Source: an uncultured Bacilli bacterium
GTDB taxonomy: Bacteria; Bacillota_I; Bacilli_A; RF39; UBA660
Reading direction: 5' to 3'
Assembly (NCBI GenBank): GCA_934096405.1
Contig: CAKOLW010000002.1
Coordinates: 1-64,000, forward strand
DNA length: 64,000 nt
The position numbers and the translations under genes were made by a program. The notes under the pieces are model-generated. The model did not search any database. It saw nothing but the letters and a program-made list of their open reading frames with translations, and was not told the DNA's origin. This document shows positions 34,962 to 43,582 of the stretch, one piece after another; the stretch's first letter is position 1; the number at the start of each line of letters is the position of its first letter.

Positions 34962-36193
34962 AATTTAAAGATGAGTATATTAATCTAGTAAATGAAAAAG
35001 AAAGAGAACTAACTAGTATATTTAATGAAATTAATGATAATGAACTATATTTTAGTAAAAAAGTATTAGATGCATTTCATAAGAATAATTTAAATGAAAG
35101 TGATTTAGTTGGCACTACGGGATATGGGTATAATGATATTGGAAGAGATAAAATAGAAAGTATTTATAGTTCAATATTTGGTAGTGAAGATGCTTTAGTT
35201 AGAAGAGAATTTATAAGTGGTAGTCATGCGATTAGTACATGTTTATTTGGCATTTTAAGGCCTAATGATACATTATTATCTATAAGTGGTACTCCATATG
35301 ATACTATGCATGAAGTAATTGGTATTAGAGATAATTCCAGTTCATTAAAAAGTTTTGGTATTAATTATAAAGAAATAGATTTAATTAATAATGATTTCAA
35401 TTACGAAGAGATAAAAAATAATTTAGAAAATATTAAAATGGTATATATTCAAAGATCTAAGGGATATTCTACTAGAGAAAGCATTAATATTGATAAGTTA
35501 ACTAAAGTAATAAAATTAATTAAAGATATTAATAAAGATATTATAGTGTTTGTAGATAATTGTTATTGTGAATTTGTTGAAAGAAAAAGTCCAATTGAAG
35601 TTGGAGCAGATGTATGTGTTGGTTCTTTAATCAAGAATTTAGGTGCAGGTATATGTACTAATGGTGCTTATGTTGTTGGAAGGAAAGATTTGATTCATTT
35701 GATAAGTGAAAGATTAACTTTACCAGGTGAAGGAAAAGAACCAGGGCCTTCTTTAGATGCTAATAAAATGTTTTTAATGGGTCTTTATTTAGCACCTAGT
35801 GTTGTTGCTTCTAGTTTAAAGATTAATTACTTAATATGTAATGTTATGGAAAGTTTAGGTTATAAAGTTAAACCTAGTTTAAATGAAAAAAGATGTGATA
35901 TTGTGTTAAGTTTATATTTAGAAAATGAAAATAATTTAATTAAGTTTTCTAAGTTGTTACAAGAAAGTGGTGCGATTAATTCTAATGTTACACCTATTCC
36001 ATCAGATATGCCTGGTTATAATTCTAAAATAATAATGGCTAGTCCTTCATTTACTCAAGGATCATCAATAGAATTATCTTGTGATGCACCATTAAGAAAC
36101 CCATATATACTTTATATTCAAGGTGGTTTAACTTATCAATATGGAAAATTAGCTTTAATAAATATTATAAGTAATTTAAAAGAAACTGATTAG
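34955..36193 (+). CDS. Methionine gamma-lyase-like PLP enzyme (YnbB family)
   Basis: A 412-residue fold-type I PLP enzyme of the group once named aluminium resistance protein. It contains YGYNDIGRDKIESIYSSIFGSEDALVR, FISGSHAISTCLFGILRPND, and a lysine-containing block VGSLIKNLGAGICTNGAYVVGR with the probable PLP-binding Lys, followed by LPGEGKEPG. The proposed reaction is gamma- or beta-elimination of sulfur amino acids; direct evidence for the family is thin. It is coupled to the SDR gene. Confidence 0.85.
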   Translation: MLKFKDEYINLVNEKERELTSIFNEINDNELYFSKKVLDAFHKNNLNESDLVGTTGYGYNDIGRDKIESIYSSIFGSEDALVRREFISGSHAISTCLFGILRPNDTLLSISGTPYDTMHEVIGIRDNSSSLKSFGINYKEIDLINNDFNYEEIKNNLENIKMVYIQRSKGYSTRESINIDKLTKVIKLIKDINKDIIVFVDNCYCEFVERKSPIEVGADVCVGSLIKNLGAGICTNGAYVVGRKDLIHLISERLTLPGEGKEPGPSLDANKMFLMGLYLAPSVVASSLKINYLICNVMESLGYKVKPSLNEKRCDIVLSLYLENENNLIKFSKLLQESGAINSNVTPIPSDMPGYNSKIIMASPSFTQGSSIELSCDAPLRNPYILYIQGGLTYQYGKLALINIISNLKETD

Positions 36194-36213
36194 TTTAATT
36201 CTAATCAGTTTTT
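36183..36213. terminator. Bidirectional terminator
   Basis: AAACTGATTAG and CTAATCAGTTT pair around the stop codon of the lyase gene, followed by a T-run; A-run on the other side. Confidence 0.8.
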
Positions 36214-36217
36214 AATA

Positions 36218-37066
36218 TTAATATAGATTAATACAAGGCGAATAATCACTATAATATTTATTGTTATTTGAGTCAAGCATATACACTCTTGATGCTACTT
36301 TAGACGAAAAGTCATCTTTTGTTAAAAGTGGAACAATTGAATTAGAATAACTTGGATTTCCATCTGAATCTGTGCCTAAACAGTAATAAAATTCCTCGCC
36401 AGCATAATTCTTATCTATATTACTTGCAGTTTCACCTGTATAATAATCTTTATTAATTTGTAAATGTCTCATGTCTGATTCATTATTATAAATAAGGATT
36501 TCTAATCTAGGTGTTGTTAATTTTATTTCTACTTCACTATATTCACTATAAATTTTATTGTTTTCTGAATCTAATACATAAGCTCTTGACGCATAAATTT
36601 TTCCATAGTTACCTACTAAGTCCACACTTGTTTGAAAGTTTTGATGAATATTATCTGTATGTATTATAGTATAAGTATTTTCATTTTTTCATAAACTTCA
36701 TAGCCGGATACAGCATCACTTGATTCACCATCAAAATTTATTTTATTGTTTTCAATATAAACAAACATATTTGGTGCAGCTATAGGATTATCTAAATCTA
36801 TTATATTAGAATAATCATTATAAAAAGTTGTTCCATCAATCACTACATATTTTCTTGCTTTAAAATAAAGGTGTTCTCCTTTTTGTACACTTACAGTATT
36901 TTGACGGTTTTCCCATTCTTCTTTTGTTAAAGAACCATATAATGTTTATTCTCCATCTTCTGATGTCGAACTATATATTTCTATTCCTGTAGCATTATTT
37001 AAAGAATCTACAGATATCATTATTGATTTTTTATTTTACATTCTCCTACACCTGTTGCGCTTAAAA
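36218..37066 (-). pseudogene. Decayed 3' end of the repeat surface protein
   Basis: Continues the repeat protein encoded at 37067-39751 in broken frames. A frameshift right at LSA/stop (37067) would restore VLSATGVGE. A TAA replaces TAT in the EYTL motif near 36945, further frame changes occur near 37030 and 36690, and an intact stretch from 36625 to 36218 ends SDYSPCINLY. Translated piecewise, it is a third set of the same fibronectin-like repeats plus a distinct last module with Cys. The present product of the locus thus lacks its original C-terminus. Confidence 0.8.
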
Positions 37067-39751
37067 CTATGCAGATAGAAGACTTTTTAATTCGACAACA
37101 TTAGAAAACTCACTATAATACGTTGTTCCATCACTAATAGCGTATTTTCTTACTTTAAAATATAAATGTCCACCACGTTTTACACTTACATAATTTTGGT
37201 TGTTTTCCCACTCTTCTTTTGTTATTGTTTTATTTAAAGTATATTTTCCATCTTCTGATGTTGAGCTATATACTTCTATACCTGTAGTATAATCTAAATT
37301 ATCTATCAAAATTTGCATTCTTTGTTCATTTTCATCACCATTCTGACCAGATTCTGTTATAACTGGTGTTGAAAGGGAACTATCTACATCTAATACGTTT
37401 GAAAATTCACTCATATAATATGTATTTTCATCTATGGCAATATATTTTCTTACTTTAAAATATAAGTGTTGGCCACTTGGTGCAGAGACTTCAAATGTAT
37501 TGTTTTCATCTATGTCTTCTTTTTTTATTGTTTTATATAAAGTATATTCTCCGTCTTCAGATGTTGAACTATATACTTCAATACCTGTTGCTTCAGTTAA
37601 TAAATTAACACATATTCTTAAAGCATTTCCTGCGTCAGAGCCTTCCCAACCTGCTTCAGTAATTGTTGGATGACCCATTTCTGCTTTCACTTCTGAATAT
37701 TCACTATACACTTTATTTCCTTCGGTATTTATTATATATGCTCTTGCTGCATATGTCTTTCCATAATTATCTTTTACATCAACTATAGTTTTGAATTCTT
37801 GAGAACCTTCAGAAGTTTTTATTAATGCATATGTTTCTCCTGTTTTTTCATATATTTCATAACCGTGTACTTCATTACCTGATTCACCATATATTTGACC
37901 ATATAAAGTAATTTTATTGTCTTTTATATCAGAATTTATAAATGGTTGTGGTACAGGATTTGTTAAAGTTAAGTAATTAGAATAATCACTATATACTTTT
38001 TCTCCTCTAGAATTTAATGCATAAACCCTTAATGTATATATTTCAGTTACACCTTTTTCAATAGTAACTTCTTTATTTAAAATTCCTTCATTTGTTTCAA
38101 CTAAATTAGGTGCGTTATCAATTACTTTGTATAATTCATAACCGTCTATTAAATCAGTTGCTCCTTCTTCTGAATAAGCTCCTTCATAATCAAATCTTAA
38201 TATTGGTTTATCTATAGTACCTAAAGGATTTGATAATGTTGGTGTTGAAACTTTATTAACAAGTTCAACAAAATTTGAAAATTCACTATAATATGTTGTT
38301 CCATCACTAATAGCATATTTTCTTACCTTAAAATAAAGGTGTTCTCCTTTTTGTGCACTTACAGTATATGGATGACTTTCCCATTCTTCTTTAGTTATTG
38401 TATTTAATAAAGTATATTCTGCGTTTGCTGATGTTGAACTATATACTTCTATACCACTGGTGTAATCTAAATTGTCTATTGTTAATATTATTGATTTTAC
38501 GCCTTCACTTTCACCTTCACCTGTTACATTTAAAACTGGTGTTGAAAGAGAATTATTTACATTTAATACATTTGAAAATTCACTAACATAATATGTATTT
38601 TCATCTATAGCAATATATTTTCTTACTTTATAATATAAGTGTTGGCCACTTGATGCAGAAACTTCAAAAGTATTATTACTACTAATATCTTCTTTTTTTA
38701 TTGTTTTATATAAAGTATATTCTCCATCTTCTGATGTTGAACTATATACTTCTATACCTGTTGCTTCTGTTATTGAATTAATGCATAATAGAATTCCTTG
38801 AGGTTCATCGCTTCCACTGGCACCTGCTGTTGTAATTGTTGGATAACTCATTTCTGCTTTTACTTCTGAATAATCACTATATACTTTGTTTCCATCTGAA
38901 TCTAATATGTAAGTTCTTGCTGCATATGTCTTTCCATAATTACCTACTAAGTCCACACTTGTTTGAAAGTTTTGATGAATATTATCTGTATGTATCACAT
39001 TATAAGTATTACCAACTTTTTCATATACTTCATTTCCAGACATAGTACCGATTGCTTCTCCACCTATATTTATTTTATTGTTTTCAATATAAACAAACAT
39101 ATTTGGTGCGGCTATAGAATTTGTTAAAGTTAAGTAATCAGAATAATCACTATATACTTTTTCACCTTTTGCATTTATTGCATATACCCTTACTTTGTAA
39201 GATTTAGTAGTTCCAATACTAAGTGAAATTTCTTTGTTTAAAATACCTTCTTTTGTTTCAATTAATTGTAATTTATTAGCAATTAATTCATATAATTCGT
39301 AACCATTGATTAAATCAGTTGCTCCTTCTTTTGAATAAGCTTCTTCATAATCAAATCTTAATATAGGTTTATCTATAGTACCCAATGGATTAGATAATGT
39401 TGGTGTATCTAGATAAACATCATTATTTTTATAATTAATCTCAAAAGTTGTTGGTACATCTACTAATTCATTTGTTAATGCATTGAACCAAAGTCCTCTT
39501 GCATTTTTATAGTAAATAATCATATCTTCAAGATTATTACTATCTATTGTTTTAGCAGCTAACATAATAACATCAGTTGTTAAATAACCTTTATAGTTAT
39601 TTGTTGTTTCTCTTGTAAACATACTTTTACCAATTATGTATGTTGAATTAGAAATATCATTTGTATCTATTTCTCCAGCATTTAGATTATTAATATTTGC
39701 AAATGTAAATATTCCAATTAAGAGAACAATGCTACTTAATATTTTCTTCAT
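37067..39751 (-). CDS. Repeat surface protein with fibronectin-III-like domains
   Basis: 894 residues: signal peptide (KKILSSIVLLIGIFTFANINNLNA), a unique N-terminal domain of about 110 residues, then eight ~95-residue beta domains, each ending in an YSDYS/YSEFS-type motif. The domains form an A-B-C-D set repeated twice: A holds GTIDKPILRFDYE, B holds NFQTSVDLVGNYGK, C and D hold GIEVYSSTSEDGEYTL. No LPXTG or membrane anchor is present, because the 3' end has been lost by frameshift. Probably an adhesin or stalk-type surface protein. It follows two other membrane or surface genes on the same strand. Confidence 0.75.
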   Translation of the reverse strand: MKKILSSIVLLIGIFTFANINNLNAGEIDTNDISNSTYIIGKSMFTRETTNNYKGYLTTDVIMLAAKTIDSNNLEDMIIYYKNARGLWFNALTNELVDVPTTFEINYKNNDVYLDTPTLSNPLGTIDKPILRFDYEEAYSKEGATDLINGYELYELIANKLQLIETKEGILNKEISLSIGTTKSYKVRVYAINAKGEKVYSDYSDYLTLTNSIAAPNMFVYIENNKINIGGEAIGTMSGNEVYEKVGNTYNVIHTDNIHQNFQTSVDLVGNYGKTYAARTYILDSDGNKVYSDYSEVKAEMSYPTITTAGASGSDEPQGILLCINSITEATGIEVYSSTSEDGEYTLYKTIKKEDISSNNTFEVSASSGQHLYYKVRKYIAIDENTYYVSEFSNVLNVNNSLSTPVLNVTGEGESEGVKSIILTIDNLDYTSGIEVYSSTSANAEYTLLNTITKEEWESHPYTVSAQKGEHLYFKVRKYAISDGTTYYSEFSNFVELVNKVSTPTLSNPLGTIDKPILRFDYEGAYSEEGATDLIDGYELYKVIDNAPNLVETNEGILNKEVTIEKGVTEIYTLRVYALNSRGEKVYSDYSNYLTLTNPVPQPFINSDIKDNKITLYGQIYGESGNEVHGYEIYEKTGETYALIKTSEGSQEFKTIVDVKDNYGKTYAARAYIINTEGNKVYSEYSEVKAEMGHPTITEAGWEGSDAGNALRICVNLLTEATGIEVYSSTSEDGEYTLYKTIKKEDIDENNTFEVSAPSGQHLYFKVRKYIAIDENTYYMSEFSNVLDVDSSLSTPVITESGQNGDENEQRMQILIDNLDYTTGIEVYSSTSEDGKYTLNKTITKEEWENNQNYVSVKRGGHLYFKVRKYAISDGTTYYSEFSNVVELKSLLSA

Positions 39752-39761
39752 ATTTTTCCTC

Positions 39762-40073
39762 CTATTTTATTATAACTTGTGCTTCTACTTTTTTATCATT
39801 ATTTAGTTTAACTATTAATGTTTTAATATCTTTTATATCAGTATATGAAGCAATTGGATTAGTACCATAACATAATATTGTTCCGTCTTCATATCTGATT
39901 TCTTTAAATTCTATTTCTTTATCATTTTCATATACAATTAATTTTCTTTCTGGTGAGTATGCATCTACTGTTTCAAAATTAATTTTATAAGTTTTTTTGT
40001 TATAAAATAATAGTACTAACACTATAGCTATTATTAAAACTATAGGTATTATAATTATTAATCTCTTTTTCAT
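39762..40073 (-). CDS. Small membrane-anchored protein, relative of the C-terminal module of its neighbour
   Basis: 103 residues: one N-terminal helix (KRLIIIIPIVLIIAIVLVLLFY) and an outside domain DAYSPERKLIVYENDKEIEFKEIRYEDGTILCYG. This domain matches the C-terminal end of the 40.1-kb protein (DSYSPDNLLTVYEEG, IEYIDGGIICFGN), so a module has been duplicated as a separate gene. One base separates it from the upstream stop. Function unknown. Confidence 0.65.
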   Translation of the reverse strand: MKKRLIIIIPIVLIIAIVLVLLFYNKKTYKINFETVDAYSPERKLIVYENDKEIEFKEIRYEDGTILCYGTNPIASYTDIKDIKTLIVKLNNDKKVEAQVIIK

Positions 40074-40074
40074 A

Positions 40075-41544
40075 TTAATTAATTGTAGCAGTTACTTTTA
40101 TACCACTATTTAGTACTACTACTACTCTTGTCACTCCTAATAAATCAGTATCAGATGCAGATAAGTTATTTCCAAAACATATTATACCACCATCTATGTA
40201 TTCTATTCTTTGAACAGATATTACACTTCCTTCTTCATAAACTGTTAATAAGTTATCTGGTGAATATGAATCAGTTTTTCTTCTAGAAATTGTATATGAT
40301 TTTTGTACCCAACTTGCTGTTAAAGTAATATTGCTTGTTACAGGATTGTTAAAATTGTAAGCACTTCCATTTAATAACCATCCATTAAATTTGTACCCTT
40401 CTTTTGTTGGTGATGCTGGTTGAGTAACTTTATTTCCTTCAGTAATAGTTTGTGAACCGACACTAGTTCCACCATCTGAATTAAATGTAACTGTATATTT
40501 TGATAAAGGTTGCCATTTAGCAGTTAGTGTTATATTTTTTGTTATTCCAATATTAAAGTCGTATGTTTTTCCATCTAATTGCCATTCTACAAACTTATAT
40601 CCTTCTTTTGCAGGATTACTTGGTTTTGTTGCTTTATTTCCTTCTGTAATTGTTTGTGAGTTTACACTACTTCCACCATCTGAATTGAATGTAACTGTGT
40701 ATTTATTTGCTATTTTGCTCCAACTTGCTACTAGAGTAATGTTTTTAGTTACTATAGTATTAAAGTCATATGATTTTCCGTCTAATGTCCATCCTTCAAA
40801 TGTGTATCCGCTTCTGGTAGGATCTTTAGGCTTACTAGCTTTGTTTCCTTCAATAACACTTTGTGAACTAATTAAAGACCCTCCGTTACTATTAAATGAT
40901 ACTGAGTATTTTTTCTTAGTTGGTGTTGTTGGATTATTTGGTTTTGTTGTATTACCATTATTTCCATTGTTTCCACTATTGCCATTATTATTTGTGTTAT
41001 TTCCATTTGTTTGTTTTACTTCTTCCCATTTAGCTTTTAATTTTAGGTTAGTAGTAACTTCAGTATCAAAGTTGTAAGTTTTTCCATCCAATTGCCATTC
41101 TTTGAACACATAATTTGCTTTAACTGGATCTACTGGCTTTACTATTTTTTGACCTTTTTCTATTACTTGGTTTGCTATAGTTGTTCCACCATCAGTGTCA
41201 AATTCAACTACATAAGTTTTAACGTCTTCTCTTACTTTTTCCCACTTAGCAATTAATGTTAAATTTGATGTAACAGCTGAATTAAAGTCATATGTATTAC
41301 CATTATTAGTCCATTCAACAAATATATAACCTTCTTTTGTAGGATTAGTTGGCTTTGTAACTTTTTCTCCTTCTTTTATTTTTTGATCACTTATTGTACT
41401 TCCACCACCAGTATTGAAAGTGACATTATAAGTTACAGGTACTTCTTCTTTATTCATTGTTTTTACAATGACTCCTATAATACCGGCTATAACAACAACT
41501 ACTATAGCACCGAGTATATAATATAGGCTTTTTTTGTTTTCCAT
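40075..41544 (-). CDS. Membrane-anchored protein with InlB-type B repeats
   Basis: 489 residues. An N-terminal membrane helix (about 8-29) is followed by five ~65-residue Flg_new/InlB B-repeats with the pattern V-F-(N/D)-(S/T)-(D/G)GG, EGxKVxKPxNPxKEGY, F-x-x-WxxxGxxYDFN and TAKW. An Asn-rich linker lies between repeats 2 and 3, and a short C-terminal module is shared with the next gene. InlB B-repeats act as surface spacers or adhesin parts. The mRNA starts at a consensus promoter and carries the conserved 150-nt leader with a G8 tract. Confidence 0.85.
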   Translation of the reverse strand: MENKKSLYYILGAIVVVVIAGIIGVIVKTMNKEEVPVTYNVTFNTGGGSTISDQKIKEGEKVTKPTNPTKEGYIFVEWTNNGNTYDFNSAVTSNLTLIAKWEKVREDVKTYVVEFDTDGGTTIANQVIEKGQKIVKPVDPVKANYVFKEWQLDGKTYNFDTEVTTNLKLKAKWEEVKQTNGNNTNNNGNSGNNGNNGNTTKPNNPTTPTKKKYSVSFNSNGGSLISSQSVIEGNKASKPKDPTRSGYTFEGWTLDGKSYDFNTIVTKNITLVASWSKIANKYTVTFNSDGGSSVNSQTITEGNKATKPSNPAKEGYKFVEWQLDGKTYDFNIGITKNITLTAKWQPLSKYTVTFNSDGGTSVGSQTITEGNKVTQPASPTKEGYKFNGWLLNGSAYNFNNPVTSNITLTASWVQKSYTISRRKTDSYSPDNLLTVYEEGSVISVQRIEYIDGGIICFGNNLSASDTDLLGVTRVVVVLNSGIKVTATIN

Positions 41545-41561
41545 CTTTTTCCTTCCTTTCT

Positions 41562-41708
41562 GAGCACTAAAAAAATTATAGACTGGTACCTATGATTTTA
41601 AAATAACAAAAAACTATGAGAGTTATTTTTAATAACCCCCCCCGAAATTCGTACCAAGTTTGGTACTTAATTCAGAGTTGATTAGTACTATCATAGTTTT
41701 CATGCTCC
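41562..41708 (-). promoter_or_regulatory. Conserved structured 5' leader with G8 tract (copy 1)
   Basis: Minus strand: closing stem GAGCAT/GTGCTC, second stem AAAACTATGA/TCATAGTTTT, a hairpin GTACC-AAACTT-GGTAC, eight consecutive Gs (41636-41643), and a last hairpin CATAG-GTACCAGT-CTAT. The other copy is at 56358-56505 upstream of an unrelated surface gene. Stem bases differ but still pair, while AATTAAGTACCAAACTTGGTACGAATTT-type core and the GGNACCAGTCTAT loop are conserved. It ends about 18 bases before the ATG. I do not recognise a known riboswitch. Confidence 0.65.
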
Positions 41709-41725
41709 TTTTATTTTATGCTTTA

Positions 41726-41754
41726 ATTTTATCAAATCATTTAATTATATGCAA
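41726..41754 (-). promoter_or_regulatory. Promoter of the InlB-repeat protein operon
   Basis: TTGCAT, 17 bp, TAAAAT, so that the structured leader is at the 5' end of the mRNA. Confidence 0.65.
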
Positions 41755-41796
41755 TAAGTTTTGAAAAAAATGTCGTAATTTGTGAAAAAAAGAAGT

Positions 41797-43581
41797 TTAA
41801 ACTTCTTCAAATTGACTATTATAAAGCGTACTATAGAATCCATTCTTTTTAAGTAATTCATCATGAGTACCTTGTTCTACTATATTTCCGTCTTTTAATA
41901 CTAGTATTAAATCGGCATTTTTAATTGTAGATAATCTATGTGCAATGATGAATGATGTTTTATTTTTCATTAGTTCATCCATTGCTTTTTGTATTAATAT
42001 TTCTGTTCTTGTATCTACACTACTAGTTGCTTCATCAAGTATTAGTATTTTAGGATTAGCAAGTATTGCTCTTGCAATAGTAAGTAATTGTTTTTGACCA
42101 CCACTTATGTTGTCTGTATCTTCATTTAAAATCATGTTGTATCCATCAGGTAAAGTTTGAATAAAGTGATGTACATGTGCCATTTTCGCTGCATCTATTA
42201 CTTCCCTATCTGTAGCGTCTAATCTTCCATATCTTAAGTTCTCCATTATTGTACCACTAAATAACCATGTATCTTGAAGTACCATACCAAATTGTTTTCT
42301 TAATTCTCCTCTGTCAACATTTTTTATGTTAACACCATCAACTAGTATTTCCCCACTATTGGTGTCATAGAATCTCATAAGTAATTTTACTAAAGTTGTT
42401 TTACCTGCTCCAGTAGGTCCCACTATTGCTATCTTTTTACCACTTGTAACATGAGTACTAAAATTATTTATAATTATTTTATCATCATATCCAAAAGTAA
42501 CATTTTTAAATACTACATTTCCTCTTACATTTTTAAGTTCTACTTTATTTTTAATAGGTTCTTCTTTTTCATTTAAAAATTCAAATACTCTTTCACAAGC
42601 TGCGACCATACCTTGTAATTCAGTCATTATACTTGCTAGATTTGCAATTGGATTAGTAAAATTCTTAGTATATGTTATGAATGATTGAATATTACCAACT
42701 GTTATTTTTCCTTCAATAACATATATTCCACCCATTATAGCAACAACTACATAACCTAAATTACCAACTAATTTCATAATTGGATGCATAAGTCCACCTA
42801 AGAAATTACTTTTCCAAGCTGATTCACATAACTCATTGGTACTTTCTTCAAAATCTTTCATCATTTTATTTTCTGCATTAAATGATTTTATTATGTTTTG
42901 TCCACTCAACATTTCTTCTACTTTACCATTAACAATTGCTAGTCTATCTTGTTGATTAACAAAGTGATGTTGACTCTTCTTCATTATGGTACTAGTTATT
43001 ATTAAAGATATTGGTAGTATTACCAAAGTAACAATTGTCATAGTAAAGTTAATAGAAAACATCATTATAAGTATTCCTATTACCATAACTATACATGTTA
43101 TTAATTCAGTAGCACTTCTATTTAAATTCATACTTATTGTATCTATATCATTAGTTACTAAAGATAATACTTCACCATGAGTCTTTTTATCAAAGTATTT
43201 AAGTGGTAATTTATTTACTTTTTTATCTACTTTACTTCTTAAATCTTTGGCATATTTTTGACTTATTTTTGCCATTATAATACCTTGTAAATAATTGAAT
43301 AATGCACTTATAATATATAAGATCAATATTGTTAAAAGTATTTTATGTAATTTAGTGAAATTTATTCCACCTATTCCTTGTATTTTTTTTATTATTCCAC
43401 TATATAATTCAGTAGTGGCATTACCTAATATTTTAGGTCCAACTATAGTGAATAAAGTACCTAATATTGATAATATTGTTATAACTATTATATGTACATA
43501 GTAAGGCTTTAAACTTTTTATTAATGTTTTCATTGTACCTTTAAAGTCTTTTGCTTTATCTGTATTTTGTGGTCTTGGCAT
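41797..43581 (-). CDS. ABC exporter subunit 2 (heterodimeric, MDR type)
   Basis: Six-helix membrane domain plus ATPase in one 594-residue chain. Walker A GPTGAGKTT, Q-loop QDTWLFSGT, signature ISGGQKQL, Walker B ILILDEATSSVD and H-loop AHRLSTI are all canonical, so this is the catalytically competent half. ATG 43581 follows AGGAGGTG; the upstream partner ends one base before. Such pairs (BmrCD, LmrCD types) export drugs, lipids or peptides; substrate unknown. Confidence 0.92.
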   Translation of the reverse strand: MPRPQNTDKAKDFKGTMKTLIKSLKPYYVHIIVITILSILGTLFTIVGPKILGNATTELYSGIIKKIQGIGGINFTKLHKILLTILILYIISALFNYLQGIIMAKISQKYAKDLRSKVDKKVNKLPLKYFDKKTHGEVLSLVTNDIDTISMNLNRSATELITCIVMVIGILIMMFSINFTMTIVTLVILPISLIITSTIMKKSQHHFVNQQDRLAIVNGKVEEMLSGQNIIKSFNAENKMMKDFEESTNELCESAWKSNFLGGLMHPIMKLVGNLGYVVVAIMGGIYVIEGKITVGNIQSFITYTKNFTNPIANLASIMTELQGMVAACERVFEFLNEKEEPIKNKVELKNVRGNVVFKNVTFGYDDKIIINNFSTHVTSGKKIAIVGPTGAGKTTLVKLLMRFYDTNSGEILVDGVNIKNVDRGELRKQFGMVLQDTWLFSGTIMENLRYGRLDATDREVIDAAKMAHVHHFIQTLPDGYNMILNEDTDNISGGQKQLLTIARAILANPKILILDEATSSVDTRTEILIQKAMDELMKNKTSFIIAHRLSTIKNADLILVLKDGNIVEQGTHDELLKKNGFYSTLYNSQFEEV

Positions 43582-43582
43582 T

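Noticed and set aside
41562..41708. G8 leader as a T-box or c-di-GMP riboswitch
   Set aside because: No TGGNACC T-box core, and neither class of c-di-GMP aptamer consensus is present.
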